Below, in pieces: positions 24,401-35,099 of a stretch of DNA of 64,000 nt (the stretch's first letter is position 1; each line of letters opens with the position of its first letter). The notes under the pieces were generated by a model. The model searched no databases and had not been told where the DNA came from. It was given only the letters and a program-made list of their open reading frames with translations. Source of the stretch: Balanoglossus misakiensis (taxonomy: Eukaryota; Hemichordata); contig CM082593.2 in the NCBI GenBank assembly GCA_040954595.2, forward strand, positions 7,440,001 through 7,504,000, read 5' to 3'. A program made the position numbers and the translations under genes.

Positions 24401-27400
24401 TTTTTGGGGAGGTTATTGACTCGCTTTTCGCGCGCAGACACACGTACACCACACGCACCCCCACGAAACAGCTAGCACCCGCTGCGACGGGTCGTTGACC
24501 TCCAGACAAAGGACAAATGGAGGACGTATCTTTGTTGTTCAGAATGTTGCGGCCTTTTTGTAGAAGCACGCTTGCATCGGTTGTAGTTTAAAGGGACAAA
24601 GTCTCTCTCTCGCTGCCCCTTTTCCATTAATTATATTAAATACAAGACATTGTTAATGTTATTCTATATGTAGATATATAGTGAATCAATGTTCTTCCAC
24701 ACACAACTTCCATCCCACTTGTATGATATGAGAGTAAAAACTCGCCCAAAATGAATAAATGGTAAAGAACGATTATTCATTTTGGCGAGTTTTTTCACTC
24801 TCCTGTCTATAAGAGGGATGGAAGTTGTGTGTGGTTGAATGTTCATTCACTATATATCCACATGTAGAATAACAAACGGTGTCTTGTATCAAATATAATT
24901 AATGGAAAAAAGGGCAGCGAGAGAGAGACTTTGATTCACTGCTGTGGTGCGGTACATACAGTGCTGTTTGTGTTCAAATTTCAAAGTTCATATTAATCTC
25001 TTCCCCCCCCCCCCCCACATCTGTTCGTACACAGTTATCACCACCGATTGCCATGGAAAATAAAAGATGTGAAACTTGGCACGTTGTTGAGCGTAGCTAT
25101 CTTTGGCCATACTGCATAGCCATCAATGTTGTGTTTGAGAACTTTGGTTGTTCATTTCGAAGAAAAGTTTGTCACCGTTATCTGTGATGGTGCTTTGATT
25201 GTTATTTGATTGATTGAAATGTCTTGTTTGTGTTAGTCAACTTGATTCTTTTTGTGATTTGGTGAATATTTACAGGTCTTCATCGCAACAGTCTGCTATT
25301 AGTCAGTGAAAGTGATTCTAGATCTACCGCTTTCAATCTGTCGTGTTCATGATGTGGTCTACATTGAGAAAGTCTGATGAAAATCGGCAATGAAAATCGG
25401 CAATTCTTTATTAAGAGACAAGGTAGACCATGAAAATTTGATGGCTTCAAACCTTGTCATTGAAATGATCAAACAACTTGTGGCCTACTTTTGGAGGAGT
25501 TGCTCCCTGTGCTTGGTAGATCAGCCGGAAATTGGGTCACTGACACCCTAGCTGCCGAGTAACCTTGGCGATGAGACAGGGATGCCGACCTAAGTCGCGG
25601 TGGGGCCGAGTTTTGGTTTCTGTTTTGAGAGACCCCCGACTTTAGAGGTTAGTTCAAACGGAACGTGACGGCTCGCAGGTCACACTCCGCGAAGAAGAAG
25701 AGGGTCAATGTCCTCTAGGTCGTTGAACTGTACGCCGGAATGGAGGACGATCAGGAAGGCACCGACGAGCCCACCAGCCGTGGTGCCACCGGGGAACGGC
25801 CTTGCTCCGGGGCCGTTCGTATCATTGTTGTGGGTGTGTCGTTTCGACGTTGGGGGGTCAATGACTGGAGGTCGATCGACGGGGAGCAGAAAGAGGGGGG
25901 GGGAGCGCTTTCCTCCCACGGTCGGTCAGTACACATGCGCGCTCTCCCTCTCTCTCTCGCGCGCTCTCTCGTGTGATTCGATCACAAGAAAAAAGGCCAC
26001 CCAGAAATTAGCCACCTTCATTGAGCTTAACGGCCTTGCCAGTCCCATTAGCATCACTTAAGTGGCGGTTGTGTTCTGTCGGAAAGTGTTAATTACTTTT
26101 TGGGGAGGGGGAACAGGGAATCACTCTCTAGCCCCTCCAGTTTGACCGAGGTCAGATGAGAGGGGTTGGGAGTCCCTCCTTCCAAGGTTGTGGTCATAGA
26201 GCCTTATTTTAACAAACAAGTGAATGAATGAATGAATGAATGAATGAATGAATGAATGAATAAATAAATAAATAAATAATATGTGATAGTAATTAATATA
26301 TCATGGTGACAAAAGAATAAGGGACTGACAATACCTTTGTTGGTGTTGATTTGAATTTATTATATAGTGATTCACTTCTCATTTACTCCAATCTGATGAA
26401 TGAAACATAATTAGTTCCTGCATTATATCACCATTGGTGTCTTCTCTGTTTACCACTCAACAGTCATGGTTATGCGAAAGTACGATAGCGTAAAAGTAGA
26501 TTGCGAGGCCGTGAAGCTTGTTCAAAACGCCATGGAATCATTGAAATTCTGCCTAATCTGAATGAGGAAGATACTGATCTAAGCCCGCAAGGCATGGCTT
26601 GTTAAATGTTGTGTATCACTTGAAAATGGCCTGTTATGTACTTGAATTTGAACCGTGCTGTATCAGTTCTTGCTGTCATTAGCCTTGTTATCTTTCACTG
26701 TGTTTTTAAAGCTCCACTAGCTGTAACTTTTGGCTATATTTTCAGTATGTATATTTTATGTGACTATTGAAGCAAAATTATTTCATTTATGTGTTAAGGA
26801 CAGATTGACATAGAAGGTTTAAATTGGCTGTCTATAAACTCTTGTAGAGTCTATATTTTCAGAAAGCAAACAAATTTTCCGTAAGAATGAAACAGACGTC
26901 TTGGCAGCCATTTTGAATATGAAATTGAAGTGTTTTTCAAGCACTTGGATCTCGTGAACCAAACGTCTTGCACAGTGACCCCTGGATTACTGTCTTTTTT
27001 TTTTGAAGTGTGTTTTCAAGGTACCGTCCTCTCTTGTCCATTAAATTAATAACTGATGCAGAGATTGGCTCTTAATAGTATACAAATCCAGACCTTGGTA
27101 GTCTTTGTCTAATGCAGGACATTTACCTCTGTGTTTTTGCTCTCCAGTTATTGGAAAATAGCCACAATTATAAAAAATGATTCAGAAACAAACAGACTTT
27201 AAACTCCAAGGCTCTAAACGTCTGAAATGAGGTCTCGTCCTTTAGACTGACAAGGGGTGGTTGTCGTATATTGGTTTATAAAGGTTGGATCTTTGTCTAG
27301 TCCAGGACGTTAGCCTTGCACTCAATTATAGAAAAATCAGCCACAATTACCAAAAAAAAAATAATAAACAGACTTGAACTCCAAGACTTAAACGGATAAG

Positions 27401-30400
27401 GTCTTGTCCTTTAAATTGACATAGTGGTTCATCGTATACTGGATCTTTGTCTAATAATAAAGGACGTTTACCTTGCCCTCAATTATCGAAAAATGAACCA
27501 CAATTATCAAAAATGAAACAAACAAACTTGAACTCCAAGGCCTCGAAAGGCTGACTTGAGGTCTCATCCTTTAGATTGACGTGTCCTAACCTTGGCCTTG
27601 GTTGGAGTTATGATATTGCGTGCAGAAATTACCAGTCAGGGTCATAAGGGTCGTGACAGGTCACTGAACTCAGAACGGATGTTTACCCTGACACTGGGGC
27701 AACATTGACACCAATAATAGTTTTAACCCATATTTTGCTGTTTGCAGTAATTCACTGTTTCGCCCTTTCACCCCCCAGTTCCATCTTTAGCGGTCCAATT
27801 TGCCATAGAAGACAATGGGTTGGGACTAAACCATGGTGGTGAAAGGGTTATGACAATTTAACAGTTCAGTCTACCAGTCCAAAAAAAGTCATGCTATTAT
27901 AAGATATACTGAAGCACAGATTTTTATTTGAAATTTAAAGGACAGATTAAAATTTTTGTAATATTTTCTACATTCCATTCTGCGTATCACTGCAATTCCC
28001 CATTCTTCTCTCATCGCCGTCTTCACATATTGTCAGTGTTATTGTTGACAGTTGAATTTTAGTTCATGCTAAGATTTGGAAATCAACAAAATCTGCACTT
28101 CACACATATACATGCTTTGTTGACAAGTTGAATATTTGACCATGACAATCCAAGCCGGCGCTTAGCTGTGCAATTCCTGAGATTTCCTATAATTCCACCA
28201 AACAGTAGAAAAATTGCACGTCTTGGCAAATTATCGCCTACGGTATGAATTCCTTGGTCACACAACAAACACCCTTCAAAAAATGCCTCCTGTAAACACA
28301 CATGATCCAGGTGTGTGCCATGGTTGTTTCAAAATTATAGAGATTGAGGCATTTTTTATTGAAATCAGCACAAAGTACACATTATTGCTACCAAATTCTC
28401 ATATAGCGTGAAATAATCATCACAATTTACAGCTCTACTTACTGTCCCTTTAAAAGTGAGCGAGTGTGTGTGCAAAAAATTATTTTATACCCAATGTGCA
28501 GCGATTAAAATATCTACATGTAGTACCAAAATACACTTTCTGTTTATCTATCTTTCTGTCTGTCTGTTTCTGTCTACAGATGCAAGAAGTGGCCTTTAGA
28601 ACATTAGCTACGTTGTCTATGAGCACAGATAGGCACAGACAGAGACTGGTTCAGGTATGTGTCATTATGGTAATTGGAATAGACTGTCACAGGAGTGTGA
28701 TATATGTTTAAGTAAATCAATGCCTGTGTGTATCTAGAAACTCCAATGAGATTTTGGTAAATTACATATACATTGGCTTTGAGAGAAACATGAATGATCG
28801 GTAACAGTAACTATGGAAACAGGGTAGCTGGCGTGCTTCTGAAAAGTCACAGATTTTTAACCCCCCCCCCCCAATAAACAAAACAAAACAACACAAAAAA
28901 ACAAAAACAACCCAGTCCTTAAAAGGACTTGTGAAAATTTGATTGCAGGATCTGAATGTCTGACTCAGGTATACAGCACGACAGTCAGGCACATGGTCAA
29001 TGGACCAAATTTGTCTGAAAACTTTTGTGCGAATTTTAATGCATTTAAATTTGTTGTATTACAAACAGCAAGACACAACACCACTGCTCTTTCTGAACAT
29101 GCAGTGACTAGCGCACTGTAGCTTGAGGTCCAAGTTATCCAAATATGTTTGTGGCAATTCTAACATGGTGGCTGCTGGCAGTGCAGGGCAGGGTTTGGCA
29201 AAGACTAGAGTCTATGGCTAGACTTGCTATAAGTCTGTGAAAGGCTTAATTATGGGCATAATTAGCTGAGCCAATTTGCCTCAAATTAAATATTCCTCAG
29301 AGTTAATGTACCCATCCAGATTAACTTGAATCTTGTAAGCATTGTATAGGGCTTGGCGAGCACTAACATGAGCCCAACCAAGGCAGATCTCGAAAATCAT
29401 GTTAAATCATAGCGAAAGATGAAAATTGTTAATACAATGAGAGACGGGGAAGAAGTGAATAATTACAGAAATGTGAATGAGACAGAAAAAATGTAATCAG
29501 AAATGACAAGCAACTGGAGGGAATGTATGAATCATATGGATTCATCAAAACTGCCCTGTACATTAAAAACTCAAGCATGCAGACACCGGCACTTGCTGAT
29601 ATCTTAAAATTCGAAACAATCGTTCAGACGTGCACCACTTTTATTTGATTCACAAGGAAGATTTGTCGTCCGGAAAGCGTTTTGTGCAAGCCGTCAGTCG
29701 CCGACCAAAGAACGTTCAAGTTCTCTGCAATGCGGCGTGTCTTCTTGGCAATCTTGCAAGTCTACAGGAACAAAATCAGGTAGGTGTTTAGAATTGAAGG
29801 GACAAAGTCTCTCTCTCGCTGACCTTTTTCCATGAATTATGTTTGACACAAGACACTGTCTATGTTAATGAACATGTGGATATATAGTGAATCAATGTTA
29901 CACCACACACAACTTCCATCCCACTTATAGACACAAGAGTGAAATACTCGCCAAAATGGACAATCGGTGTTTACCATTTATTCATTTTGGGCGAGTTTTT
30001 ACTCTCATATCATACAAGCAGGATGGAAGGTGTGTGTGGTCGGATGTTGATTCAATATATATCCACATGTAGAATAAAATAAACAGTGTCTTGTATCAAA
30101 CTTAATTCATGGTAAAAGAGAGCAGCAAGAGAGAGACTTTGTCCATTTAAACCCTGGGGCTTTTTCTAGAAAATCTCAGTATATTTCAACCACTTCACTA
30201 ATATGCAGGTACATGTACAGTCAAGAGAAACCTTTGCCAGTGGCCACCTCTATATAGTGGCCACTTTGTTACAGTCCCTGTGCAGTCTACATGTACATTA
30301 ATTGAACTGTCTATAAAGGCCACATGTCTATAATGCCAGTTTAGGAATGTCCCTTGACTGGCCACTATAGACAGGTTTGACTGTACATGTATATACTGGA

Positions 30401-31499
30401 AGCCAATAAAGGGTCCATGCCATGCCCATACCCACAACACGCAAAATCACTCTTTGTGTAGTGAAGTCGAGATTTCGAGATTTGTTGCTGTCTAGAATCT
30501 CATATCATGAATTGCCCGACTTGTCATGTGTTCAGAAAACTGGCAAATTTCGCCGCCGTGCAAATGTCGTTTTCATCGACACAGTAGGCAATGTTTGAAA
30601 ATGCTCCTAGGATAGAGATTTCGATTGAAAATCAAGGGCATGCATTAAGCCACCAGCACTGAAAAAGGCATTTGTGGAAAAGATATTTTTGGTTCATCGA
30701 GAAGGTAACAAAATGACCTTGTATGTCTACTGTGTCCGCGTGTACCAAGAAAACTGTCGCGTAGCGGTTCTCGGAAATCTCCAGCGACCTTGTATTGTTT
30801 AGTTTAGCGAGAAGTGTTGTGCAACGGTTCTCCGAAATCTCTAGCAACGTTGCATTGTTAAGTCTGGGCTATCAGTGTCTTGTCTGGCTGCATGTCCAGG
30901 GTAGTGTCTGTCAGATTGTTTTTAGATAATCTGGCGTTCCGGTCTTTGTACATTGTACAGTCGAACCTGTGTGTATAGTGGCAAGTCAAGGGACTTTCCT
31001 AAAACTGGCCTTTATAGATAGATGGCCTTTATATAGAGGTTAATAATTAATGCATGTGTGAATTGCACAGGGACTGTAACAAAATGGCCACTATATAGAG
31101 GTGACCACTATATAGGGGTGGCCACTAACAGAGGTTTGACTGTACTCTACCACCAGCTAGGGTCTTAAAGGGAAGTGGTCGTCGCGCCGCGTTTGTTTGT
31201 TTGTTTATAATAATAAACATTACAATTCATCCACAAATCCCTGAAATGAGATCATTCTTAGAATGAACGAAGCAGCCAACCGTAGCACAGACTGGGCATG
31301 ACAGCAACTGAAGATCCTAGTAGGTTGTGGCGACTGCAGTGAGGTTTGTTCTGGTATGGGAGGACATATTCTCATCAAGGGGGACACCCACACGGCGCGA
31401 CGACCGCTTCCCTGTAAAGTTTCAATATATAAACCTTGGTGGGTGGGTGGGTGGTTGGGTATGGGTGATCAATAAATTGATTATTGATTGATTGATTGA

Positions 31500-31555
<56 letters not shown>

Positions 31556-33131
31556 AAAAGGATGTACAGACATTTCATTGTCCCATTAATCAGCATATTC
31601 AGGCCGACACAAGAGCGAATTCAATATTGACTGTGGTTTATTTTCACTGCAGGGCTCACTACAGGACTATCTGACCTGTGTCTGCGAGATGCTGGAGTTG
31701 TACCCCAGTCACAATGATGTCATCACGCACGTCTCGAGAGCCATTGCAAATTTCTCCAAGTATAAAATACACACTCCAGTCATAGTGAGTTGATTTATAT
31801 CTTGTCTGCTGCTAACCTGTTCACCCCTTATTTGTGTATGTGCGGGCCCAAACGTGTTGTTCAAAGCACTATGGGATTGTACCAGCCCTTGGCAGTGAAG
31901 GGGTACTAAACACTTGTAAACTTATACTTTTTGGTGGGTCTGTGTGTATTAAAATTCGAGCAAAATACTTTTTTAATCTGGCCTACAAAATTTGTCTTTG
32001 AACGTGTCCATAACTTAAATTGTAAACCACAGAGATTTAAGTTTTGATCAGTTCGAATTTTTTTTAGCAAAGTGGTGCTTTTTCTCCAAAAAGGAAAGGA
32101 ATGGATAAAGTCAACTGTAGGGGGCGCTCTGTATTATCAAGACAGTACTTGTATAAAAAGATATCATTGAGCAACTTTCAAAAGTATTTACTTTTATTTC
32201 TAAAGTCAGGATTTAACTAATACAAAAGGAGCAATGTATGACTATTTCATGTGTGCTGGACAGTCTTGAAGATTATTAATTTCTGTTTTTTTCTTTCTAT
32301 ATGTAGATGCAACATCTTGATAATATCATCCAGAGAATGTTAAAGGTAATAAATGCATTCATTTGCATCTATGATTATTTTTTTATTACTGGCAGAAGTA
32401 GTGGTAATACATGTAGTAGATTACACACACACTCACACACATGCTCGCGCACGCACACACACACACACACACACACCAGATAACTCTTGATGTGTCTATT
32501 TTCCACACATTGTTTTTCCGAATTTTAATTTTCTTTCGTCTCATTCTTCCCAGTCGTCTGTCGTCAATATTCAATACCAGGGAGTCCGGGCTGTGTTGTA
32601 TCTTCTGTCCCATTCCACAGATACTACAACATCAAGACTTCTGAGGTGAGTTTTCCGTTTCGCATCAACACATATCAATATTTGTTTACAGTTTCTGGAG
32701 GCAAAACTAGTACACCTACATCTGGAAGTTGATCTGTGATCGATATATTATATACTGTAAAACACTTTATTTTCGCGAGCAATAAATTTTCGAAAAATAC
32801 GCTAGAGCCAAAATAGCGTGAAAATAAAAAGTCGCGTACTTTTTTTGGAAGATAACGATGCAGTGAATGAAATAAGAGAACGCGAAAATTAATACTCGCG
32901 AAACAGTGGCCTCTCTCGATATCGCGAAAATTTCAACTCAGAAAATAAAGTGTTTTACAGTATATCGTACCAAGCATCAAAGCATCTTACAAGCAATTTT
33001 TTTTTCCCCGTTCGCCACACAGAGACGGAGTGACAGATGTCCTGCAGGGCATTGTGGGTATCCCTGGAGTCATGCAGGCTGTGCAGGCGGCCATATTGCA
33101 AAACGTTCCCGACCGAGCTAAACCAAGCTAG
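15427..33131 (+). CDS. FYVE zinc finger and armadillo-like repeat protein, 12 exons
   Basis: Exons: 15427-15539, 16010-16232, 16883-17106, 17612-17709, 18384-18511, 22813-22869, 28580-28654, 29657-29779, 31653-31784, 32307-32345, 32554-32645, 33023-33131. They total 1413 nt (470 aa) with consistent phases. The FYVE domain (about 39-100) shows W39xxD42, the basic core RRKHHCR (59-65) and eight zinc ligands (Cys 48, 51, 64, 67, 72, 75, 94, 97). FYVE domains bind PI3P on endosomes. Its KVPLPQLGYAEPERSCEEC half is closest in my memory to ZFYVE21. The rest (about 113-470) is helical with ARM-like segments such as GLVKILQLGGLQTLVYLSR and NVQVLCNAACLLGNLAS. The start is the first ATG after a promoter-like stretch. 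I know no human protein with this layout. The acceptor of exon 8 (after CACAAG, 29656) is the least certain junction. Likely an endosomal adaptor; partners unknown. Confidence 0.85.
15795..15830. repeat. (GTGA)n microsatellite
   Basis: About nine units of GTGA in intron 1 of the FYVE-ARM gene. Confidence 0.9.
15849..15948. mobile_element. 100-bp palindromic mini-insertion with imperfect 9-bp target duplication
   Basis: Arms TAGCTGTGGTAC and GTACCACAGCTA, continuing inward through CGGTAC-type matches and a G-run opposite a C-run. Flanks are GGAATAAGT (15840-15848) and GGAATGGGT (15949-15957), 7 of 9 identical. It ends 61 bp before the FYVE exon. Confidence 0.6.
18512..22812 (+). other. Large intron 5 of the FYVE-ARM gene
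   Basis: 4.3 kb with no recognisable coding exon: the ARM region reads continuously from the exon before (ending HPAIIE) to the one after (starting NDRNALPRIL). It contains poly-G and poly-T runs (18936, 21487-21525) and the small palindrome at 21721. About 19960-20180 is a GC-rich stretch with loose GGGCAT/AAAAGG repetition that I cannot identify. Confidence 0.6.
21721..21740. mobile_element. 20-bp perfect palindrome between 8-bp direct repeats
   Basis: CATAGACCCTAGGGTCTATG is a perfect palindrome. ATTCCACC occurs at 21714-21721 and 21741-21748. It looks like a minimal palindromic insertion or a footprint, but the small size leaves chance possible. Confidence 0.5.
23600..23674. mobile_element. 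75-bp palindromic mini-insertion with 9-bp target duplication
   Basis: Left arm TAGCCTAGTCCTAGCCGTAT, right arm ending ATACGGATAGGACTAGGCTA, about 33 paired bases with few mismatches around a 9-nt loop. GCATCATCT flanks both sides exactly (23591-23599, 23675-23683). The clearest of the mini-palindromes. Its size resembles a microRNA precursor, but the target duplication argues for insertion. Confidence 0.75.
24588..24933. mobile_element. Long foldback element, TTAAAGGGACAAAGTC family, copy 2
   Basis: Same structure as at 8037, left end intact, right end truncated after GAGAGAGACTTTG so the terminal CCCTTTAA is lost. Confidence 0.75.
25640..26010. other. GC-rich, coding-like stretch inside an intron
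   Basis: CpG-rich and purine-balanced, unlike the surrounding AT-rich intron. Open frames exist on both strands; the - strand frame at 25919-25680 ends with a hydrophobic segment (GGLVGAFLIVLH) and a stop. I recognise no family. It may be a gene fragment, an insertion, an alternative promoter or chance. Confidence 0.25.
26221..26279. repeat. (AATG)n then (AATA)n microsatellite
   Basis: About ten AATG units pass into four AATA units. Confidence 0.9.
27112..27590. repeat. Three diverged tandem repeats of about 155-180 bp
   Basis: TCTTTGTCTA starts units near 27112, 27290 and 27444. Each then carries a GGACRTTWACCT-like segment, CCACAATTA, AAACAGACTT-like, AACTCCAAG and GTCYTTTA-like segments in the same order. 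Units differ by substitutions and gaps. Confidence 0.65.
27763..27850. mobile_element. Short MITE, CCCTTTCACC family, copy 2
   Basis: Ends CGCCCTTTCACC and GGTGGTGAAAGGG; interior CAGTTCC..TTTAGCGGTCC and GGACTAAACC as in the other copies. Confidence 0.7.
29794..30150. mobile_element. Long foldback element, TTAAAGGGACAAAGTC family, copy 3
   Basis: Both arms present. It begins only 14 bp after the end of FYVE-ARM exon 8, close to the donor site. Confidence 0.75.
30216..30385. mobile_element. MITE, TACAGTCGAACCTGT family, copy 2
   Basis: Ends TACAGTCAAGAGAAACCT and ACAGGTTTGACTGTA, in the opposite orientation to copies 1 and 3 (GTGGCCACCTCTATATAG is on the left). Confidence 0.7.
30956..31144. 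mobile_element. MITE, TACAGTCGAACCTGT family, copy 3
   Basis: Ends TACAGTCGAACCTGTG and AGGTTTGACTGTA. It lies 20 bp before another MITE of a different family. Confidence 0.7.
31164..31419. mobile_element. MITE, GTCGTCGCGCCGCG family, copy 2
   Basis: Near-identical to 2625-2879, with ends CTTAAAGGGAAGTGGTCGTC and GACGACCGCTTCCCTGTAAAG. Confidence 0.75.
31480..31553. repeat. (GATT)n microsatellite
   Basis: About 17 GATT units, interrupted once, in intron 8 of the FYVE-ARM gene. Confidence 0.9.
32422..32476. repeat. (AC)n microsatellite
   Basis: Interrupted CA repeat in intron 10 of the FYVE-ARM gene. Confidence 0.9.
32750..32965. mobile_element. MITE with ATACTGTAAAACACTTTATT ends
   Basis: About 215 bp with near-perfect inverted ends of about 24 bp (right end AATAAAGTGTTTTACAGTAT); the interior repeats TTTCGCGA-type motifs. 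It lies in the last intron of the FYVE-ARM gene, 58 bp before the final exon. Single copy in this window. Confidence 0.75.
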
Positions 33132-33178
33132 TTGAGGCAAGAGGAATTACTAACTTTGCAAACTGCAATACAACTTAT

Positions 33179-33266
33179 CCCTTTCACCACCATGGTTCAG
33201 TCCAAACCCATTGTTTTCTATGGTAAGGCTGGACCTCTAAACAGGGAACTGGGGGTGAAAGGGGTT
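33179..33266. mobile_element. Short MITE, CCCTTTCACC family, copy 3
   Basis: Ends CCCTTTCACCACCATGG and GGGGGTGAAAGG, inverted relative to copies 1 and 2. It lies just after the FYVE-ARM stop codon, probably within its 3' UTR. Confidence 0.7.
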
Positions 33267-34391
33267 GAATCTTCACGGAAGGCTGTTATTCACCTTTTCC
33301 AGGATTCAAACCATGACCTACCATTTTTACCTGGAACTCATCTAAATCAAAATAGGGGAGAATGGTTTGACAGGCCACACATAAAATTACGTGAAAAGGT
33401 AAAAACAGAACTTCTGCCTTCACACTTATTATCGGAAGCAGTTAGAAACACTATATTTTAATGCTGTGTTATTACTGAAACATGAATGAAAATCAAAATT
33501 ATGAAGTCATATTACTAATGGAAAATTCAGATCACCAATCAAACTTCAGAGGTCATGAAAGTGGCCTGTTGTGTGAATTAGTGATGAAGAAAAGAAAATT
33601 TCCACAAGCAATTTATTCATAACGTTGACAATCTAAGAAGAAATTATATAAGTGTATTTTTTCACAGATTATACTGTCAAGATGTCACCTGGTGATGCTA
33701 TGCATTCTGGGTAAAGGTTAAAGGTCAGAATTCCATTTCCAACATGAGATGGCAGTGACCATTCTAATGTTGGCATTAGAAAATTGCTTTTTTTCTGACA
33801 ATACAAGAAGTGCCAAATTGTTTATTGTATAAAAATGTGCAAGTATTTATGTTTTATACTTGCTAATAATGAATAATAATTAAATTATATTGAATATACC
33901 ATGTACCTACCAGGGTATATATACAAAATGTATCACTTATTTACTTAATTAATGGAAAATGTTTGCTGAACTCTAATTGTATTCTAAAGGGCCATTTTAT
34001 CTCACATTGGCTCAAGAACACTTATTTTGCTTTACAATTCTCTATGTTTTAATATAGATTCATAGTTGCCTATCATTTGATTAAATAGTCTTTTCTGTCT
34101 GTTATAAAGGTATGTATAATGGCATTTGGGGTCATCTTTCTGGCCCATTCTTATAAGTCCATATCAGGTGTGCCCTCTATCTATGCAAGTTTGACACAGA
34201 GGCTGACCATAGTGACAATGTCAGAGCATGGGACAAAAATGACAGCTTCATCCACCTTGAACTTGTGTCATGGGGAATTTCCATTTAAATAGACTACTTC
34301 ATATCAGTTAGGAATGAATGATGAGATAGTGTTTTGTCCTAGAAAAGGGATTCATTGGAAAACGTATGTATGCACAGTGTATGTATGTACA

Positions 34392-34570
34392 TACAGTAAA
34401 ACCTGTATAAACCGAATACCAAAGGGACTGAAGAAATCGTTCGGTTTGCAGAGGTTCATTTCATATAAGTTCTTTAACATGTGGTTCTATGTCAAAGGGA
34501 TGGGAAAATGTGTTCGGTATAGACAGGTTTCCAGATTAGACAGGGTTTGGTTCAGACAGGTTTTACTGTA
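34392..34570. mobile_element. MITE with TACAGTAAAACCTGT ends
   Basis: About 179 bp with perfect 15-bp ends TACAGTAAAACCTGT and ACAGGTTTTACTGTA. The ends resemble the family at 7349 but the interior is different (CCAAAGGGACTGAAG). Confidence 0.75.
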
Positions 34571-34889
34571 TGTATGTACGTACATGTGTAGCCTATACTC
34601 AAAACTGTAAACTTGACACTGTCTTGATTTTTTTTATGCGGACAAGGTTTCTTGTGACTTATATATGTACACATATACTCATGTGTGTGATCATGCTGTT
34701 TTTCGTACCCACTATAATCTGTGGGGGACTATGTTACTTTGAATATTTTCTGTTTTCTATTCTATTGTATTCTACCATTTTGGATGCCTTCTCTATATCG
34801 AACATGCACCACTATATATTTTACTGTACTTATTGTTGCAATAAATTTCAGTTACCAGTACTCTGTTTGCAAAGTAATACAATCTTTTG

Positions 34890-35066
34890 TTCATGCAAAA
34901 CTCTGATCTGCAGTGGTCGTCTTCTCACGCAGCTATACTTGATGGTGGTTGTTGCTTTCCTATTAAAGTCTGAGATGCAGTTCTGACATTTGACATATGC
35001 GGTGTCGACCATGTCTGGTTGGTGGGTGACGGATGGTGTCTTTGTTTTCAAAGAGTGATGCATATA
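34890..35066 (-). pseudogene. Decayed IL-17-type exon 2 fragment
   Basis: On the - strand TTGAAAACAAAGACACC, TGTCAGAACTGCATC and GTGAGAAGA align in order with the middle of IL-17 exon 2 of the neighbouring genes. Translated, the surviving KCQNCISD matches DCQNCITD of the intact copies. Frame changes and loss of both ends show it is non-functional. It lies directly downstream of the broken copy at 35100, in the same orientation. Confidence 0.7.
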
Positions 35067-35099
35067 TGGTTTAATCCACGATCAGATATAATTTCAGAT

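Larger units (their letters stand above)
22870..28579 (+). other. Large intron 6 of the FYVE-ARM gene
   Basis: 5.7 kb containing the palindromic insertion at 23600, a foldback element at 24588, a GC-rich coding-like stretch near 25.7 kb, an AATG microsatellite, diverged tandem repeats at 27.1 kb and a short MITE at 27763. No in-frame ARM exon is missing between the flanking exons. Confidence 0.6.
33132..34880. other. FYVE-ARM 3' region and intergenic sequence
   Basis: AT-rich, with two MITEs (33179, 34392) and AATAAA at 34840-34845 as a distant possible polyadenylation signal. No gene is visible. Confidence 0.4.

Noticed and set aside
27939-28456. Possible 515-bp MITE with TTTAAAGGACAG and CTGTCCCTTTAAA ends
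   Set aside because: Only about 12 bp of imperfect ends match, and there is no second copy or target duplication in the window.
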